46,914 nucleotides of DNA from Chitinophagales bacterium (GTDB lineage Bacteria; Bacteroidota; Bacteroidia; Chitinophagales; JADIYW01). The position numbers and the translations under genes are program-made. The DNA is taken from the NCBI GenBank assembly GCA_020848475.1, contig JADKZZ010000069.1, positions 1 to 46,914 of the forward strand. Direction: 5' to 3'. The notes below the pieces were generated by a model. The model had not been told where the DNA came from. It was given only the letters and a program-made list of their open reading frames with translations, and ran no database searches. This document shows positions 34,013 to 42,978 of this stretch, in pieces (position 1 is the stretch's first letter; each line of letters opens with the position of its first letter).

Positions 34013-36478
34013 ATCTAGATAATACAAACGTTTTACTCTCGAAGAAATGCGCGTCAGCAACTCATAAGAAATAGTGCCTATTTTATTGGCTTGTTCAATA
34101 ATCGAAATTTCCTTTCCATAGATTTCACACTCGTCGCCATCTTTCACATCATCGATGTGCGTGATGTCGGCCATACACATATCCATACAAACATTGCCAA
34201 TAATTTGAGCGCGCTGGCCAGCAATAAAAACTTCGCCAATACCATTGCCAAAGCGCCTGTCATAACCATCGGCATAGCCGATAGCGAGCACTGCAATTTT
34301 CATCGCTTTTTGCACTACACCTTTGCGTGAATATCCAACCGTTTCGCCTGCTTGCACATGCTTTATTTGTGCTATACGAGTTTTTAGTTTGCCGATAACT
34401 TGTAGCTTATCTTGTATGTTAGAAGCACTGTCCACACCATATAAACCTATACCTAAACGAACAAAATCGAAATGTGCTTCCGGAAATCGCAAGATGCCAC
34501 TCGAATTTGCAAGGTGCTTTTTAATAGGATAATTAAAGGCAGCGCAAAAGGTATTAGCTATTTGTGAAAATTGTGCAATTTGTTGCTTTGTGAAGTTGTC
34601 AAAATGCGCATCTTCGCTGGCAGCCAAATGCGAGAAAATAGTTTTTATACTAATGTTTTGATGCTGCTGCAAAAGCTTGATTAATTCAGTAATTGCGCTG
34701 GCTTCAAAACCTAAACGATTCATACCGGTTTCTACTTTGATATGTATATCGATTTTTCTATTTCCAATACAATCAATAAGCTGCTGCAAAATAGATATAG
34801 AATATATTTCAGGTTCTAAATGATATTCCAGCATTCTATCAAAATCTACTGCATCAGGATTCATCACCATAATAGGCAATTGTATATTGTTTTTACGTAG
34901 TTCCACACCTTCATCAGCGTAAGCGACTGCCAAATAATCTATTTTTTCTTTCTCTAATAATCGTGCTACTTCAATGCTGCCACTGCCATAAGAAAATGCT
35001 TTCACCATGGCAATTACACCACACGCTTTTGGTATATAACTTTTATAAACTTGTAAGTTATTTGAAAGCGCATTTAGGTTGACTTCTAACACTGTAGCAT
35101 GTGTTTGTCCAATAAGTTGCGCTGTAATTTTTTCAAAACTAAACAGACGAGCGCCTTTCAATAAAACCAATTCATTGTCGAAATGCAACACATTAAATTG
35201 TGCTATCAATTTTTCTGTGCTTTCAAAAACATACCATTCTTTAACAACGCCTGTTAATGATTCGATTTCGTGAATAAATGCTTTACCAACACCAATTATT
35301 TTATCAAATTTTGTATGTTGTAAAATAGATTTTAATCTTAATATAAATTCCTTTTCTGATAAACCAGAATCTATAAACTCTGAAATAATAAGCGTTCTTT
35401 TTTTATGAGTGTCTTGTTGTCGATAAAAATCTAATGCTATCTGCAAAGAATGAAAATCGGCACTATATGAATCGTCAATAATACTGCAATTATTGATGCC
35501 ATATTTTAATTCTAGGCGCATCGGCAGATTGCGCAACATCGAAATTTTTGTTTGAATAACAGCTGCACTAAATCCTAATTGCAAAAGTACAATAATGCAA
35601 TGCAGACAATTTTCTACAGATGCATCATCGCTAAATGGAATTATAAATTGCCACTTCTCTTTTTCCTTTCTTTGCGAAATGATATCAATGATTGTGGAAC
35701 TATTTTTCTTCTCTGTATGTATGATTCTATAGATAGATTTTTCTTGCTCACCAAATGAGATTTGTTGGCAATTAAGATTTGATAATTGCGCTTCATTTAC
35801 ATATTTATCACAGTAAATAAGCTCTTGGCAATTTTCAAATAATTTTAGCTTTTCTGCCAGTTTTTCATTCCTATCATTAAATCCTGCATCATGCGCAGAA
35901 CCAATGTTTGTTAATATTCCAATACTTGGCTGTATGATGTTTCTCAGCTTGTCCATCTCGCCACTCGTGGAAATGCCAGCCTCAAAAATGGCAAGCTCAT
36001 GCGTCGATTCAATCAGTAAAACAGATAAAGGAACGCCAATTTGTGAATTGTAACTTTTTGGACTCTTTACAATATTTTTTTCTGTAGATAATAATTGAAA
36101 CAGCCATTCTTTTACAATAGTTTTTCCATTACTACCAGTGATGCCAATTATAGGAATAGTAAATTGTTGTCGATGATAAATGGCCAATTGTTGTAATGCC
36201 GCATTAGTGTTTTCCACTTTGCAAAAATTTGCAACAGCATATTTTGTAAAATCTATTTCTTCAGAAACAATAAAGTTGCGTATGCCTTTTTCATAAGCAA
36301 TATCAATGTATTGATGGCCATTGTTTCTACCTATTAAACAAAAAAACAAACTAGTCGCTGCATTAGTAATTTGTCGTGTGTCGATGCAGGCGAGCGTGAG
36401 CATCGTATCTTCGTCAAACTGCAAAATGTTGCCGTTTACAATGTTATTTATTTCTGTAAATGTATATTTCATAGACAA
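34010..36478 (-). CDS. MurF-alanine racemase fusion protein
   Basis: 822 residues joining two enzymes of peptidoglycan precursor synthesis. Residues 1 to about 440 are MurF, which adds D-Ala-D-Ala to UDP-MurNAc-tripeptide: ATP loop ITGSNGKTIVKEW, AIFEAGISTSGEMDKL, NIGSAHDAGF and LLKGARLFSFEKI. Residues from about 455 on are alanine racemase, with the PLP lysine in MVKAFSYGSG near residue 491, VETGMNRLGF, and the catalytic Tyr region VLAIGYADGYDRRF, then NVCMDMCMADIT. This fusion is a known Bacteroidota arrangement. The MurF loop has I instead of the more common T after GKT, which is minor. It follows the Rieske gene after 21 bases and ends at a bidirectional terminator. Confidence 0.96.
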   Translation of the reverse strand: MSMKYTFTEINNIVNGNILQFDEDTMLTLACIDTRQITNAATSLFFCLIGRNNGHQYIDIAYEKGIRNFIVSEEIDFTKYAVANFCKVENTNAALQQLAIYHRQQFTIPIIGITGSNGKTIVKEWLFQLLSTEKNIVKSPKSYNSQIGVPLSVLLIESTHELAIFEAGISTSGEMDKLRNIIQPSIGILTNIGSAHDAGFNDRNEKLAEKLKLFENCQELIYCDKYVNEAQLSNLNCQQISFGEQEKSIYRIIHTEKKNSSTIIDIISQRKEKEKWQFIIPFSDDASVENCLHCIIVLLQLGFSAAVIQTKISMLRNLPMRLELKYGINNCSIIDDSYSADFHSLQIALDFYRQQDTHKKRTLIISEFIDSGLSEKEFILRLKSILQHTKFDKIIGVGKAFIHEIESLTGVVKEWYVFESTEKLIAQFNVLHFDNELVLLKGARLFSFEKITAQLIGQTHATVLEVNLNALSNNLQVYKSYIPKACGVIAMVKAFSYGSGSIEVARLLEKEKIDYLAVAYADEGVELRKNNIQLPIMVMNPDAVDFDRMLEYHLEPEIYSISILQQLIDCIGNRKIDIHIKVETGMNRLGFEASAITELIKLLQQHQNISIKTIFSHLAASEDAHFDNFTKQQIAQFSQIANTFCAAFNYPIKKHLANSSGILRFPEAHFDFVRLGIGLYGVDSASNIQDKLQVIGKLKTRIAQIKHVQAGETVGYSRKGVVQKAMKIAVLAIGYADGYDRRFGNGIGEVFIAGQRAQIIGNVCMDMCMADITHIDDVKDGDECEIYGKEISIIEQANKIGTISYELLTRISSRVKRLYYLD

Positions 36479-36499
36479 ATGATAAAGGACAAAATTGAG

Positions 36500-36829
36500 T
36501 TAATAATTTTTCCAACCAATCCACAATTTATTGTCTTCGATTTTAAATTGATATTTCCGCACGACATAGTTATTGCCATCTGCACTTTTTCCTGTTCTGA
36601 TATCGAATTTATAGCCATGCAGCGGACAACTGATAATTCCTTTTTTATTGCAATGTCCGTGGTGTAATTGTGCGCCAGCGTGCGGACACGTATTGTGCAT
36701 GCCAAAAAAACCATCTTCTAATCGTGTTACGCAAATCACTTTTTCATCTACACTAAGTTTTGCCATTTGTTGCAGCTTAAGTTGTTCTAATTGTTCTTTA
36801 GTTTCCGTACTGAGTTCGTGCCAATGCAT
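36500..36829 (-). CDS. Small Rieske [2Fe-2S] protein
   Basis: 109 residues with the complete Rieske ligand set: CPHAG (Cys and His) and CPLHG (Cys and His), about 20 residues apart, in the NirD/ferredoxin-like arrangement FGMHNTCPHAGAQLHHGHC and IISCPLHGYKFDIRTGKS. No signal peptide or membrane anchor, so a cytoplasmic electron carrier. The dedicated partner is unknown; the downstream MurF-Alr gene, 21 bases away, is probably co-transcribed but is not an obvious redox partner. A -7 box lies 21 bases upstream. Confidence 0.92.
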   Translation of the reverse strand: MHWHELSTETKEQLEQLKLQQMAKLSVDEKVICVTRLEDGFFGMHNTCPHAGAQLHHGHCNKKGIISCPLHGYKFDIRTGKSADGNNYVVRKYQFKIEDNKLWIGWKNY

Positions 36830-36849
36830 GTATTAAAAAATTCCTTCTA

Positions 36850-36857
36850 CAAAAATA
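36850..36857 (-). promoter_or_regulatory. Candidate -7 box for the Rieske-MurF/Alr operon
   Basis: CAAAAATA reads TATTTTTG on the minus strand, an exact TAnnTTTG match 20 bases before the Rieske ATG. The rest of the 225-base gap to 37055 shows nothing clear. Confidence 0.45.
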
Positions 36858-37054
36858 GAGAATTGTCACATCTAAATACACAGTATCATCATTTTGTGAG
36901 TGATTATTTTTACTGTAAGAAATCAAATTACATACTAAATCACACGGAGCATCAATTTTTTGCTTACTTTTAAATACGTTTTTTACTTGATGCCATTGGT
37001 GACAACTTTAAACAGATAGACATAAATAATTTTTAAAACTATAAAACAACATTA

Positions 37055-37738
37055 ATGAAACAACTACTTTTAGCATTATGTACCGTACTAATTTTTACAG
37101 CTTGTAAAAATAACACGACAACAGCAGAAAAATCTACGACAGAAAATGTAATCAGCGAGGTCAAAGAGGCAATCACAAATGAAGGCCTAAAAGCGGCAAT
37201 TTACCAGACGGAAACAGTAATGCCTGGCGGAATGGGCACGACATCATCTACTGTTTCGTTTGATGATTATGGAAAAAAATCGCATACGGTAGTCGTTGCT
37301 GCGATTAGTTTTGGTGGCAGAAGTATGAATACAACGACCAATAGTTTAAGGCTTGATGGCTATGTGTATAGCTGGCAAACAGGCAATAAATCAGGCATGA
37401 AATTTAAGATAGATGAGTCTAAATTTGACCCTAATAATCTTGATTTTTCAAGCATGAATGAAAAATTGAGAAAAGAACTGAATTATAAAGATGAAGGCAC
37501 AGAAACAGTAGACGGGAAAGAATGCAGAGTGTCGAGCTTTAATTCAGAACAAATGAAAGGCAAAATATGGATGTGGAAACAAGTTCCTATTAAAATGGAA
37601 ATGTCCGTAGTCGGAAAATCAGTAACGACGACCTTGAAAAGATTAGATGAAAATCCAAGCTTTTCGGCAGAAACATTCGCATTGCCAAGTGATGTAGAGT
37701 TCAAAGAAATGACTATGCCATCGACAGCAGCCAACTAA
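37055..37738 (+). CDS. Lipoprotein of unknown function
   Basis: 227 residues. Signal peptide MKQLLLALCTVLIFTAC with a lipobox and lipidated Cys17, so membrane-anchored outside the cytoplasm. The mature part has a Thr/Glu-rich linker and then a soluble beta-rich domain (AAIYQTETVMPGGMGTTSST, GYVYSWQTGNKSGMKFKIDE, GKIWMWKQVPIKMEMSVVG) similar in flavour to DUF4412-type or LolA-like periplasmic proteins; this is an impression, not an assignment. It is a single gene, and its terminator lies inside the 3' end of the convergent aminotransferase gene. Confidence 0.82.
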   Translation: MKQLLLALCTVLIFTACKNNTTTAEKSTTENVISEVKEAITNEGLKAAIYQTETVMPGGMGTTSSTVSFDDYGKKSHTVVVAAISFGGRSMNTTTNSLRLDGYVYSWQTGNKSGMKFKIDESKFDPNNLDFSSMNEKLRKELNYKDEGTETVDGKECRVSSFNSEQMKGKIWMWKQVPIKMEMSVVGKSVTTTLKRLDENPSFSAETFALPSDVEFKEMTMPSTAAN

Positions 37739-37748
37739 TAAATAGCTT

Positions 37749-38873
37749 CTAAGACGATACTATAGACGCTTCTATTGAAGCGTCTATATTTTTTAAACCT
37801 TGTTGTAGTTCTTCTTCAGTTGGATAGCCAAATCCTAATCGGAAATAATGGTCTGCTTGTTCAAACCAATGACCCGCGCCCACAAAAGTCTTGAATTGTT
37901 CGTATAATATTGTATAAAACTTCTTGGTGTCAACAGTATATTCTTTTTTAATTCTTGGAAAACATACAACACCAGCATTTGGTCGTATCCATTCTAAATA
38001 ATGTTGTTCAATGTCCATCCAATTTTTAAGTACACTAAAGTTTTTTCTAATATGCTCGTGCGTTTTTTGTAGATAATTTTCTTGTTGTAATATATGCAGT
38101 GCAATGGCTTCATCGACAACAGAATTGCAGATGATAATTTGTTCTTTTGCTGCGAGAAAATCGTGCTGTAATTTTTTGTTTTTAGTAATCAGCCAGCCAG
38201 TTCGAATGCCTGGTGTGCCATGTGCTTTTGATAAAGAACAAACAGAAATTACCTTGTCACTTTTAGCAGCATAATAAGGCATCATATCACGCTGGAAATT
38301 CAAGTAACGGTATGTTTCATCAACCAATACGTTGATATTTCTTTCTGTAGCAAATGCTATAATTTCTTCCAATATTTTATTGTCAAAAACTACACCTGTC
38401 GGATTGTGCGGCGAAGTAAGGCTGATTAATTTAGTGTTTGGTTTTACTGCATTTTTTATTTGCTCAATATCTAATTGAAAACCACTTTCAAATTGTAAAT
38501 CAATAAATGAAATCTCACAATTGATAGCTCTTGGTGTTTCTATGTTAGTAGCATAATTTGGTCGCAATACCACCAGATGGTCCTTATCGTTTAATAAAGT
38601 AGTAGAAATAATAAATAAAGCAGTTGCCGCACTTGGACAAACTAAGACATCATCGGCACTTAGGTCCTTTTCATTTTTAACAATCTCATTTCTCAATGCA
38701 ATATTTCCTCGATGTTCCGCATAACAAAGAAATACTTCGTCTAAGTTGATTTGTAAATCACGGAAATAAATATCGCGAACAGAACTTTCTGCTAAATTAT
38801 ATTGTATCGACGCATAGCCCATTTCTTCAGGCGATTCTGATTCTATGGACATACGTTTAAAGTGCATATGCAA
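37749..38873 (-). CDS. PLP-dependent class I/II aminotransferase
   Basis: 374 residues of fold type I. SPHNPTGVVFDN near residue 154 and the PLP-binding lysine in VCSLSKAHGTPGIRTGWL near residue 214 are clear; ETYRYL and the C-terminal FRLGFGYPTEEELQQGL also fit the class I/II family. Substrates cannot be predicted; it could act on an amino acid or be biosynthetic, as nothing around it points to a pathway. The N-terminus has alternative ATG codons (MHMHFKRMSIE). Its final codons double as a terminator hairpin for the opposite gene. Alone on the minus strand, 108 bases beyond the beta-helix gene. Confidence 0.87.
   Translation of the reverse strand: MHMHFKRMSIESESPEEMGYASIQYNLAESSVRDIYFRDLQINLDEVFLCYAEHRGNIALRNEIVKNEKDLSADDVLVCPSAATALFIISTTLLNDKDHLVVLRPNYATNIETPRAINCEISFIDLQFESGFQLDIEQIKNAVKPNTKLISLTSPHNPTGVVFDNKILEEIIAFATERNINVLVDETYRYLNFQRDMMPYYAAKSDKVISVCSLSKAHGTPGIRTGWLITKNKKLQHDFLAAKEQIIICNSVVDEAIALHILQQENYLQKTHEHIRKNFSVLKNWMDIEQHYLEWIRPNAGVVCFPRIKKEYTVDTKKFYTILYEQFKTFVGAGHWFEQADHYFRLGFGYPTEEELQQGLKNIDASIEASIVSS
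37761..37794 (+). terminator. Terminator inside the aminotransferase 3' end
   Basis: TATAGACGCTTC pairs perfectly with GAAGCGTCTATA around TATT and is followed by T residues on the plus strand, 22 bases after the lipoprotein stop. The same bases encode a DASIEAS-like stretch of the aminotransferase. Confidence 0.85.
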
Positions 38874-38981
38874 TTCCTTTTTCTTTCATAATAAAAATAA
38901 AATAGCTTTTTATAATTTATACTTTTTAGAATTGTGCATCACACTTTCCATATTTTAAAATGAAAAAACGAGTTTACTTCT

Positions 38982-40232
38982 TCATTGTTTTAATGGCGAA
39001 TGATTTCCGCTAATGTTTGGAATACTACCTTGGAAAGAAGACAGATTACTTTCATAAGTTTTCAATACGTTCTCCAAAACTGGCGATTTATAAGCATTTA
39101 AGTTGAAAAATTTGATATCGCCATTGTTAGTAAAATACGATTTATATCGAGCTTGTAAATTGCCATTGCCATCACTCATGGCTTTGTTGTAATTATGGTC
39201 GTAAATAATGTCTGCCGGTCCTTTAGACATGGCTACAATCAGCTTTCCTAAATTTGTGCTTAAGTCAGGAATCAACATGGTTTTGCGTTTGAAAATATTA
39301 TCATGTATGTATATAGAAGTACAATAAGGTGTATAAATACTGTCTGTAAACGGTCTGCCTGTTGCATAGTAGCTGACCGCACAACAGCCTAATGTTTTAT
39401 TGTTTTCGAATGTGTTATTGAATACTTCTACACTATCATATGCCATAACAATAATGCCACTGCCAGGTGGAATATCGGCAACATAGCTGCCTGGCTTTGC
39501 AAAATTCTTAAAATTATTTTCTCGTACTATGTTGTTAAATACACGACAATTTCTACCATTCTTCATCGGAATTCCAGGTAAGTCATATATTACAAAACCG
39601 CCAGTATTATTGTGCGATAGATTATCGTGGACATCTACATTGATACAGTTTTCAATTTCAATACCGCACACATTGTGGTGCGCAACGCAGTTGCGCACCG
39701 TTACATTATAGGATTGACCAACATACACACCTGCATCTGCACAGTAGGAAACTTCTGAATTTTCTATCAATACATTTCTACACTCAACAGGATAATATCC
39801 ATAGTTTCCATTGGCTGAGTCGGCGCCAGTTGTCCATGTAGAGTTCATGTGGCGAATCACAACATCTGTACAGCCTTTTAATTTGATATTGTCGCCTTTA
39901 GCATCTTGTATGGTAAAATTTTCAAGTGTAATGGCATTGCAATTGCTAAAGTTCATGCCTTCAGCGCCTTCGATTTGTCCAAGAAATGAAAAAATAGTTT
40001 TATCGACACCTTTTCCTTTTATGGTAATGTTTTTTTTGCCTTCCATAGAAAGCGATTTGCTAAATTTGTAATTGCCTTCCGGTAGTTCAATAGTGCCTCC
40101 ATCTTCTACAAGAATAAATTGCTCTTGTAACTCTTTCTGTAACTTTTCATCTACAACGAATGTATTGTTTTCTTTGTTTTGCTTGCACGAAAATACGCTT
40201 ACACATAGTACTAAAATAAATAAATGCTTCAT
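38982..40232 (-). CDS. Right-handed parallel beta-helix lipoprotein (copy B)
   Basis: 416 residues. Lipobox SVFSC with lipidated Cys16. The mature protein starts with a strand-rich cap (LVEDGGTIELPEGNYKFSKS) and then stacks repeats typical of right-handed beta helices: NITIKGKGVDKTIFSF, ITLENFTIQDAKGDNIKLKG, VVIRHMNSTWTTGADSANG, VLIENSEVSYCADAGVYVGQ. It matches from memory the family described by TIGR03805 (parallel beta-helix proteins regularly paired with a second secreted family, function unknown). It is strongly similar to copy A. It is the third gene of the cluster, 144 bases downstream of the cytochrome gene, across a repeat. Such folds often bind or cut polysaccharides, but no catalytic residues are assigned. 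Confidence 0.87.
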   Translation of the reverse strand: MKHLFILVLCVSVFSCKQNKENNTFVVDEKLQKELQEQFILVEDGGTIELPEGNYKFSKSLSMEGKKNITIKGKGVDKTIFSFLGQIEGAEGMNFSNCNAITLENFTIQDAKGDNIKLKGCTDVVIRHMNSTWTTGADSANGNYGYYPVECRNVLIENSEVSYCADAGVYVGQSYNVTVRNCVAHHNVCGIEIENCINVDVHDNLSHNNTGGFVIYDLPGIPMKNGRNCRVFNNIVRENNFKNFAKPGSYVADIPPGSGIIVMAYDSVEVFNNTFENNKTLGCCAVSYYATGRPFTDSIYTPYCTSIYIHDNIFKRKTMLIPDLSTNLGKLIVAMSKGPADIIYDHNYNKAMSDGNGNLQARYKSYFTNNGDIKFFNLNAYKSPVLENVLKTYESNLSSFQGSIPNISGNHSPLKQ

Positions 40233-40286
40233 GGAAATAAAGATAGAACTTTATTTTCTTTGTTAATAAGAAAATAAAAAACAAGC

Positions 40287-40350
40287 GTCATTCTCTTGAA
40301 ACATGGAATCTCATAAATAATATTTTGATTCCCACGAAAGTGGAATGACA
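40287..40350. repeat. REP-like inverted repeat pair
   Basis: Two diverged units face each other: GTCATTCtC...GGAATC at 40287-40310 and GATTCC...GGAATGAC at 40327-40349. The outer arms GTCATTC/GAATGAC and inner arms GGAATC/GATTCC are perfect complements. The second unit itself forms a hairpin (TTCCCAC-GAAA-GTGGAA). It occupies the gap between the cytochrome and beta-helix B genes and resembles dispersed intergenic repeats known in Bacteroidota. Confidence 0.6.
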
Positions 40351-40376
40351 TTTTTTGTAACAATATTAGGTATGTT

Positions 40377-41450
40377 TTATTTCATTTCACTTATCCATTC
40401 TCTGATGAGTGCAACACCTTCTACATGTTGAATGCTTCTGCCTAATTCAGGCATACGTATTTCTGGATCATTTTCGGATAATCGATACACCAAAATGCTT
40501 TCATCTGGTTTGCCTGGAACAACATCAAATAGATTGTCTCCACTTGCTGCACCAGCAGCAACTGGGCTTTTCATAATGCCCCAACTTTCTGGATTATTGT
40601 CTTTCGTTAATAAAAACAAACCTGAAGTATTAGCACTGCCTTCTGGACGGTGGCAGTGAGCGCAATTAATTTCAAGATATGATTTTGCTCTTTCTTCTAA
40701 GGTGCCACTTTTCACATCAAAAGCATCTGCCATTTTATTTGTCAAGTTTTCTTCTTTATTATAGCCTTTTAAATAACCAACTGCTGCCCATTTTTCCAAT
40801 TGGTTTTTTGAACCATCAGCATATTTAAAATCCTTATTCAGATATCGAACCTTCGGCCCGATAGGTAATAATACATTGTTTAAGTTATGACAGTTTTTAC
40901 ATTGGTTTTTATTAGGAACGGAATAATCAACATGTATATTTTTACCATGTAAATTAACGAAATCTACTTTTTTGCTGTCTCCTGCAATGTTTAAGAATGC
41001 TTCCGTTTGTTCGTCATTCCAAACATACGCATTAGCGTCCCATTTGTCGGCACGTTTAATTAATAATCGTGTTTCGACAATTCGTCTTCCTTTTGAGGCA
41101 TTCGTTTCATCGTTTTCATAAAAGAAATTTTTTATTAAAACTGTGCCTACAGGAAAATCTAATGCTTCCTCTTTGTTATACTTTGCACTTGTGCCTTCTG
41201 GCATCCATACAAAACGAGCTTTGTGTGCATAGTCTGTAAATAATGCGGTATTGATGTCATAAGGCAAAACTTTATCATTTGGATTCAAATCTTTAAGTGC
41301 GCCTGTAAAGAAATGATATTCAGAAAGCTTCTCCAGTGGTTTGGCGTTTATATCAAGGTTTACTTTATTGCTCGAAGTTTTACATTGATTCAATAGAAAT
41401 AAGCAGCTTATAGAAATACTAAGTACGCTGAATAGGGTAATTTTTTTCAT
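40377..41450 (-). CDS. Diheme c-type cytochrome lipoprotein (SO2930/HNE_0200-like)
   Basis: 357 residues. A signal peptide ends in LLNQC (Cys23 probably lipidated, although Gln before it is unusual). Two haem c sites are seen: QCKNCHNLNN near residue 181 and NCAHCHRPEG near 263; a Met in the C-terminal IRMPELGRSIQ may be a haem ligand. The N-terminal half (YDINTALFTDYAHKARFVWM, FPVGTVLIKNFFY) matches the uncharacterised family, recalled as TIGR03806, that is regularly adjacent or fused to the beta-helix family. It lies six bases after beta-helix A. The likely role is electron transfer at the envelope; the donor, acceptor and substrate are unknown. Haem attachment needs Ccm or Ccs genes elsewhere. 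Confidence 0.88.
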   Translation of the reverse strand: MKKITLFSVLSISISCLFLLNQCKTSSNKVNLDINAKPLEKLSEYHFFTGALKDLNPNDKVLPYDINTALFTDYAHKARFVWMPEGTSAKYNKEEALDFPVGTVLIKNFFYENDETNASKGRRIVETRLLIKRADKWDANAYVWNDEQTEAFLNIAGDSKKVDFVNLHGKNIHVDYSVPNKNQCKNCHNLNNVLLPIGPKVRYLNKDFKYADGSKNQLEKWAAVGYLKGYNKEENLTNKMADAFDVKSGTLEERAKSYLEINCAHCHRPEGSANTSGLFLLTKDNNPESWGIMKSPVAAGAASGDNLFDVVPGKPDESILVYRLSENDPEIRMPELGRSIQHVEGVALIREWISEMK

Positions 41451-41456
41451 GTTTAT

Positions 41457-42749
41457 TTATTTTGCGCTTGCTGGATCTGTGTTATTGCCTCTAATACCTG
41501 TGTAACTGCAATCAAATTTTGTGATGTCATCATCTTTGTAATTCATGATGTCTTTGATGCCACTTGCTTTCCATGCGTTAAGATTGCCAAATGTGACCTT
41601 GCCATTATTTCTTACACATATTCTTTTTCCTTCGGGCAATTGTCCGTTTTTATCTCTGATTTTTGGATCCGAGGAGCCATCTACTAAAATATCTACCGCA
41701 CCTTTGAATGTTGCAGTCAATAGTTTGCCTAAATCTGTAGATAAGTCAGGCACTTTTTCTGTTAATGACAATCCACTTCTGTCAAACTTATTATCATGTA
41801 TATAAATGGCAGTACAATAAGGGCCATACGTGGTGTCATTTATGGGCTTGCCCGTAAGGTGATAGCTGATAGTAGATATGCCAACAGTTTTATTGTTAAT
41901 GATTCTATTGTTGAATACATCAACGCTATCTGTTGCCATAATAATTAAACCAGAACCTGGAGGTATCGATGCTACAATACTGCCAGGTTTTCCAAAGTTT
42001 TTAAAGTTGTTGTTCAAACAATCATTGTCCCAGATTTTGGCATTTCTGCCATTTCCTTGAAATAATTTTGGCAAATCGAAAACCAAAATTCCACCCGCAT
42101 TATTTTCTGCTTTATTTTTATATACGTCAGAGTTAATACAGTTTTCAATTTCAATTCCAGCTACATTATGATGTGCATAACAGTGTCGTACGATAACATT
42201 AGTAGATTGTCCAACATACACACCTGCATCAGCACAGTAAGACACTTCGCAATGTTCCATCAATACATTTTTGCACTCAACTGGATAATAGCCATAATTA
42301 CCATTAGACGTGTCGGCGCCAGTTGTCCAAGTAGAGTTCATATGTCTAATGATAACACCATCACAACCTTTAAGCTTAAGATTATCGCCTTTTGCATCTT
42401 GAATAGTGAATTGTTCAATGGTCACATTTTGGCAATTGGTGATATTAATACCTTCTGCACCTTCCGTTTGTCCAAGAAATGATAAAACAGTTTTGCCGGC
42501 ACCTGCTCCCTTTATGGTTACATTTTTCTTGCCTTCCATTGATAAGTCTTTCTTAAATAAGAATTTGCCTTCAGGGAATTCTACCGTACCACCATCTTCT
42601 ACCAGAATCAGCTTTTCTTGAAATTCTTTTTCAATTTTTTCATCATAAACAAAGCCATCAGTGTCGCCAGCTTTTTTACCACTATTTGAACATGCTTGTA
42701 GAAAGGCGAAAAATATCACCAATAATGATAGATTAATTAACTTGTACAT
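41457..42749 (-). CDS. Right-handed parallel beta-helix lipoprotein (copy A)
   Basis: 430 residues and first gene of the three-gene cluster. Lipobox FLQAC, Cys20. It parallels copy B through most of its length: LVEDGGTVEFPEGKFLFKKD, TVLSFLGQTEGAEGINITNC, VIIRHMNSTWTTGADTSNGN and YYPVECKNVLMEHCEVSYCA. The two genes differ at many synonymous positions, so the duplication is not recent and both proteins are under selection. The C-terminal ends differ (copy A has GITGIRGNNTDPASAK-like residues). The cytochrome gene follows after six bases, indicating one transcript. Divergent from the ABC importer with a 229-base gap. The extracytoplasmic ligand is unknown. Confidence 0.88.
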   Translation of the reverse strand: MYKLINLSLLVIFFAFLQACSNSGKKAGDTDGFVYDEKIEKEFQEKLILVEDGGTVEFPEGKFLFKKDLSMEGKKNVTIKGAGAGKTVLSFLGQTEGAEGINITNCQNVTIEQFTIQDAKGDNLKLKGCDGVIIRHMNSTWTTGADTSNGNYGYYPVECKNVLMEHCEVSYCADAGVYVGQSTNVIVRHCYAHHNVAGIEIENCINSDVYKNKAENNAGGILVFDLPKLFQGNGRNAKIWDNDCLNNNFKNFGKPGSIVASIPPGSGLIIMATDSVDVFNNRIINNKTVGISTISYHLTGKPINDTTYGPYCTAIYIHDNKFDRSGLSLTEKVPDLSTDLGKLLTATFKGAVDILVDGSSDPKIRDKNGQLPEGKRICVRNNGKVTFGNLNAWKASGIKDIMNYKDDDITKFDCSYTGIRGNNTDPASAK

Positions 42750-42950
42750 AGGTTGGAAATTGTATGCATGAAAATAAGAAAATAAAATGTAATAAAAGTA
42801 TGGAACTGTTATTTATTCTTAAGGAGCTTGTATTTATTGAGATTTGATATTTTATATAATACGCAAGACACAAGAAAATTCTCATGCGTCTATGCCATCT
42901 ATAATTCATTTATTACGAATTAATTCCATACAATTGTCTCTAAAATCTCT

Positions 42951-42958
42951 TACATTTG
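42951..42958 (+). promoter_or_regulatory. Candidate -7 box for the ABC importer operon
   Basis: TACATTTG is an exact TAnnTTTG match 20 bases before the start of the binding-protein gene. The 229-base divergent gap otherwise shows no clear operator. Confidence 0.5.
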
Positions 42959-42978
42959 TAAGATAATTCAATTGCAAT

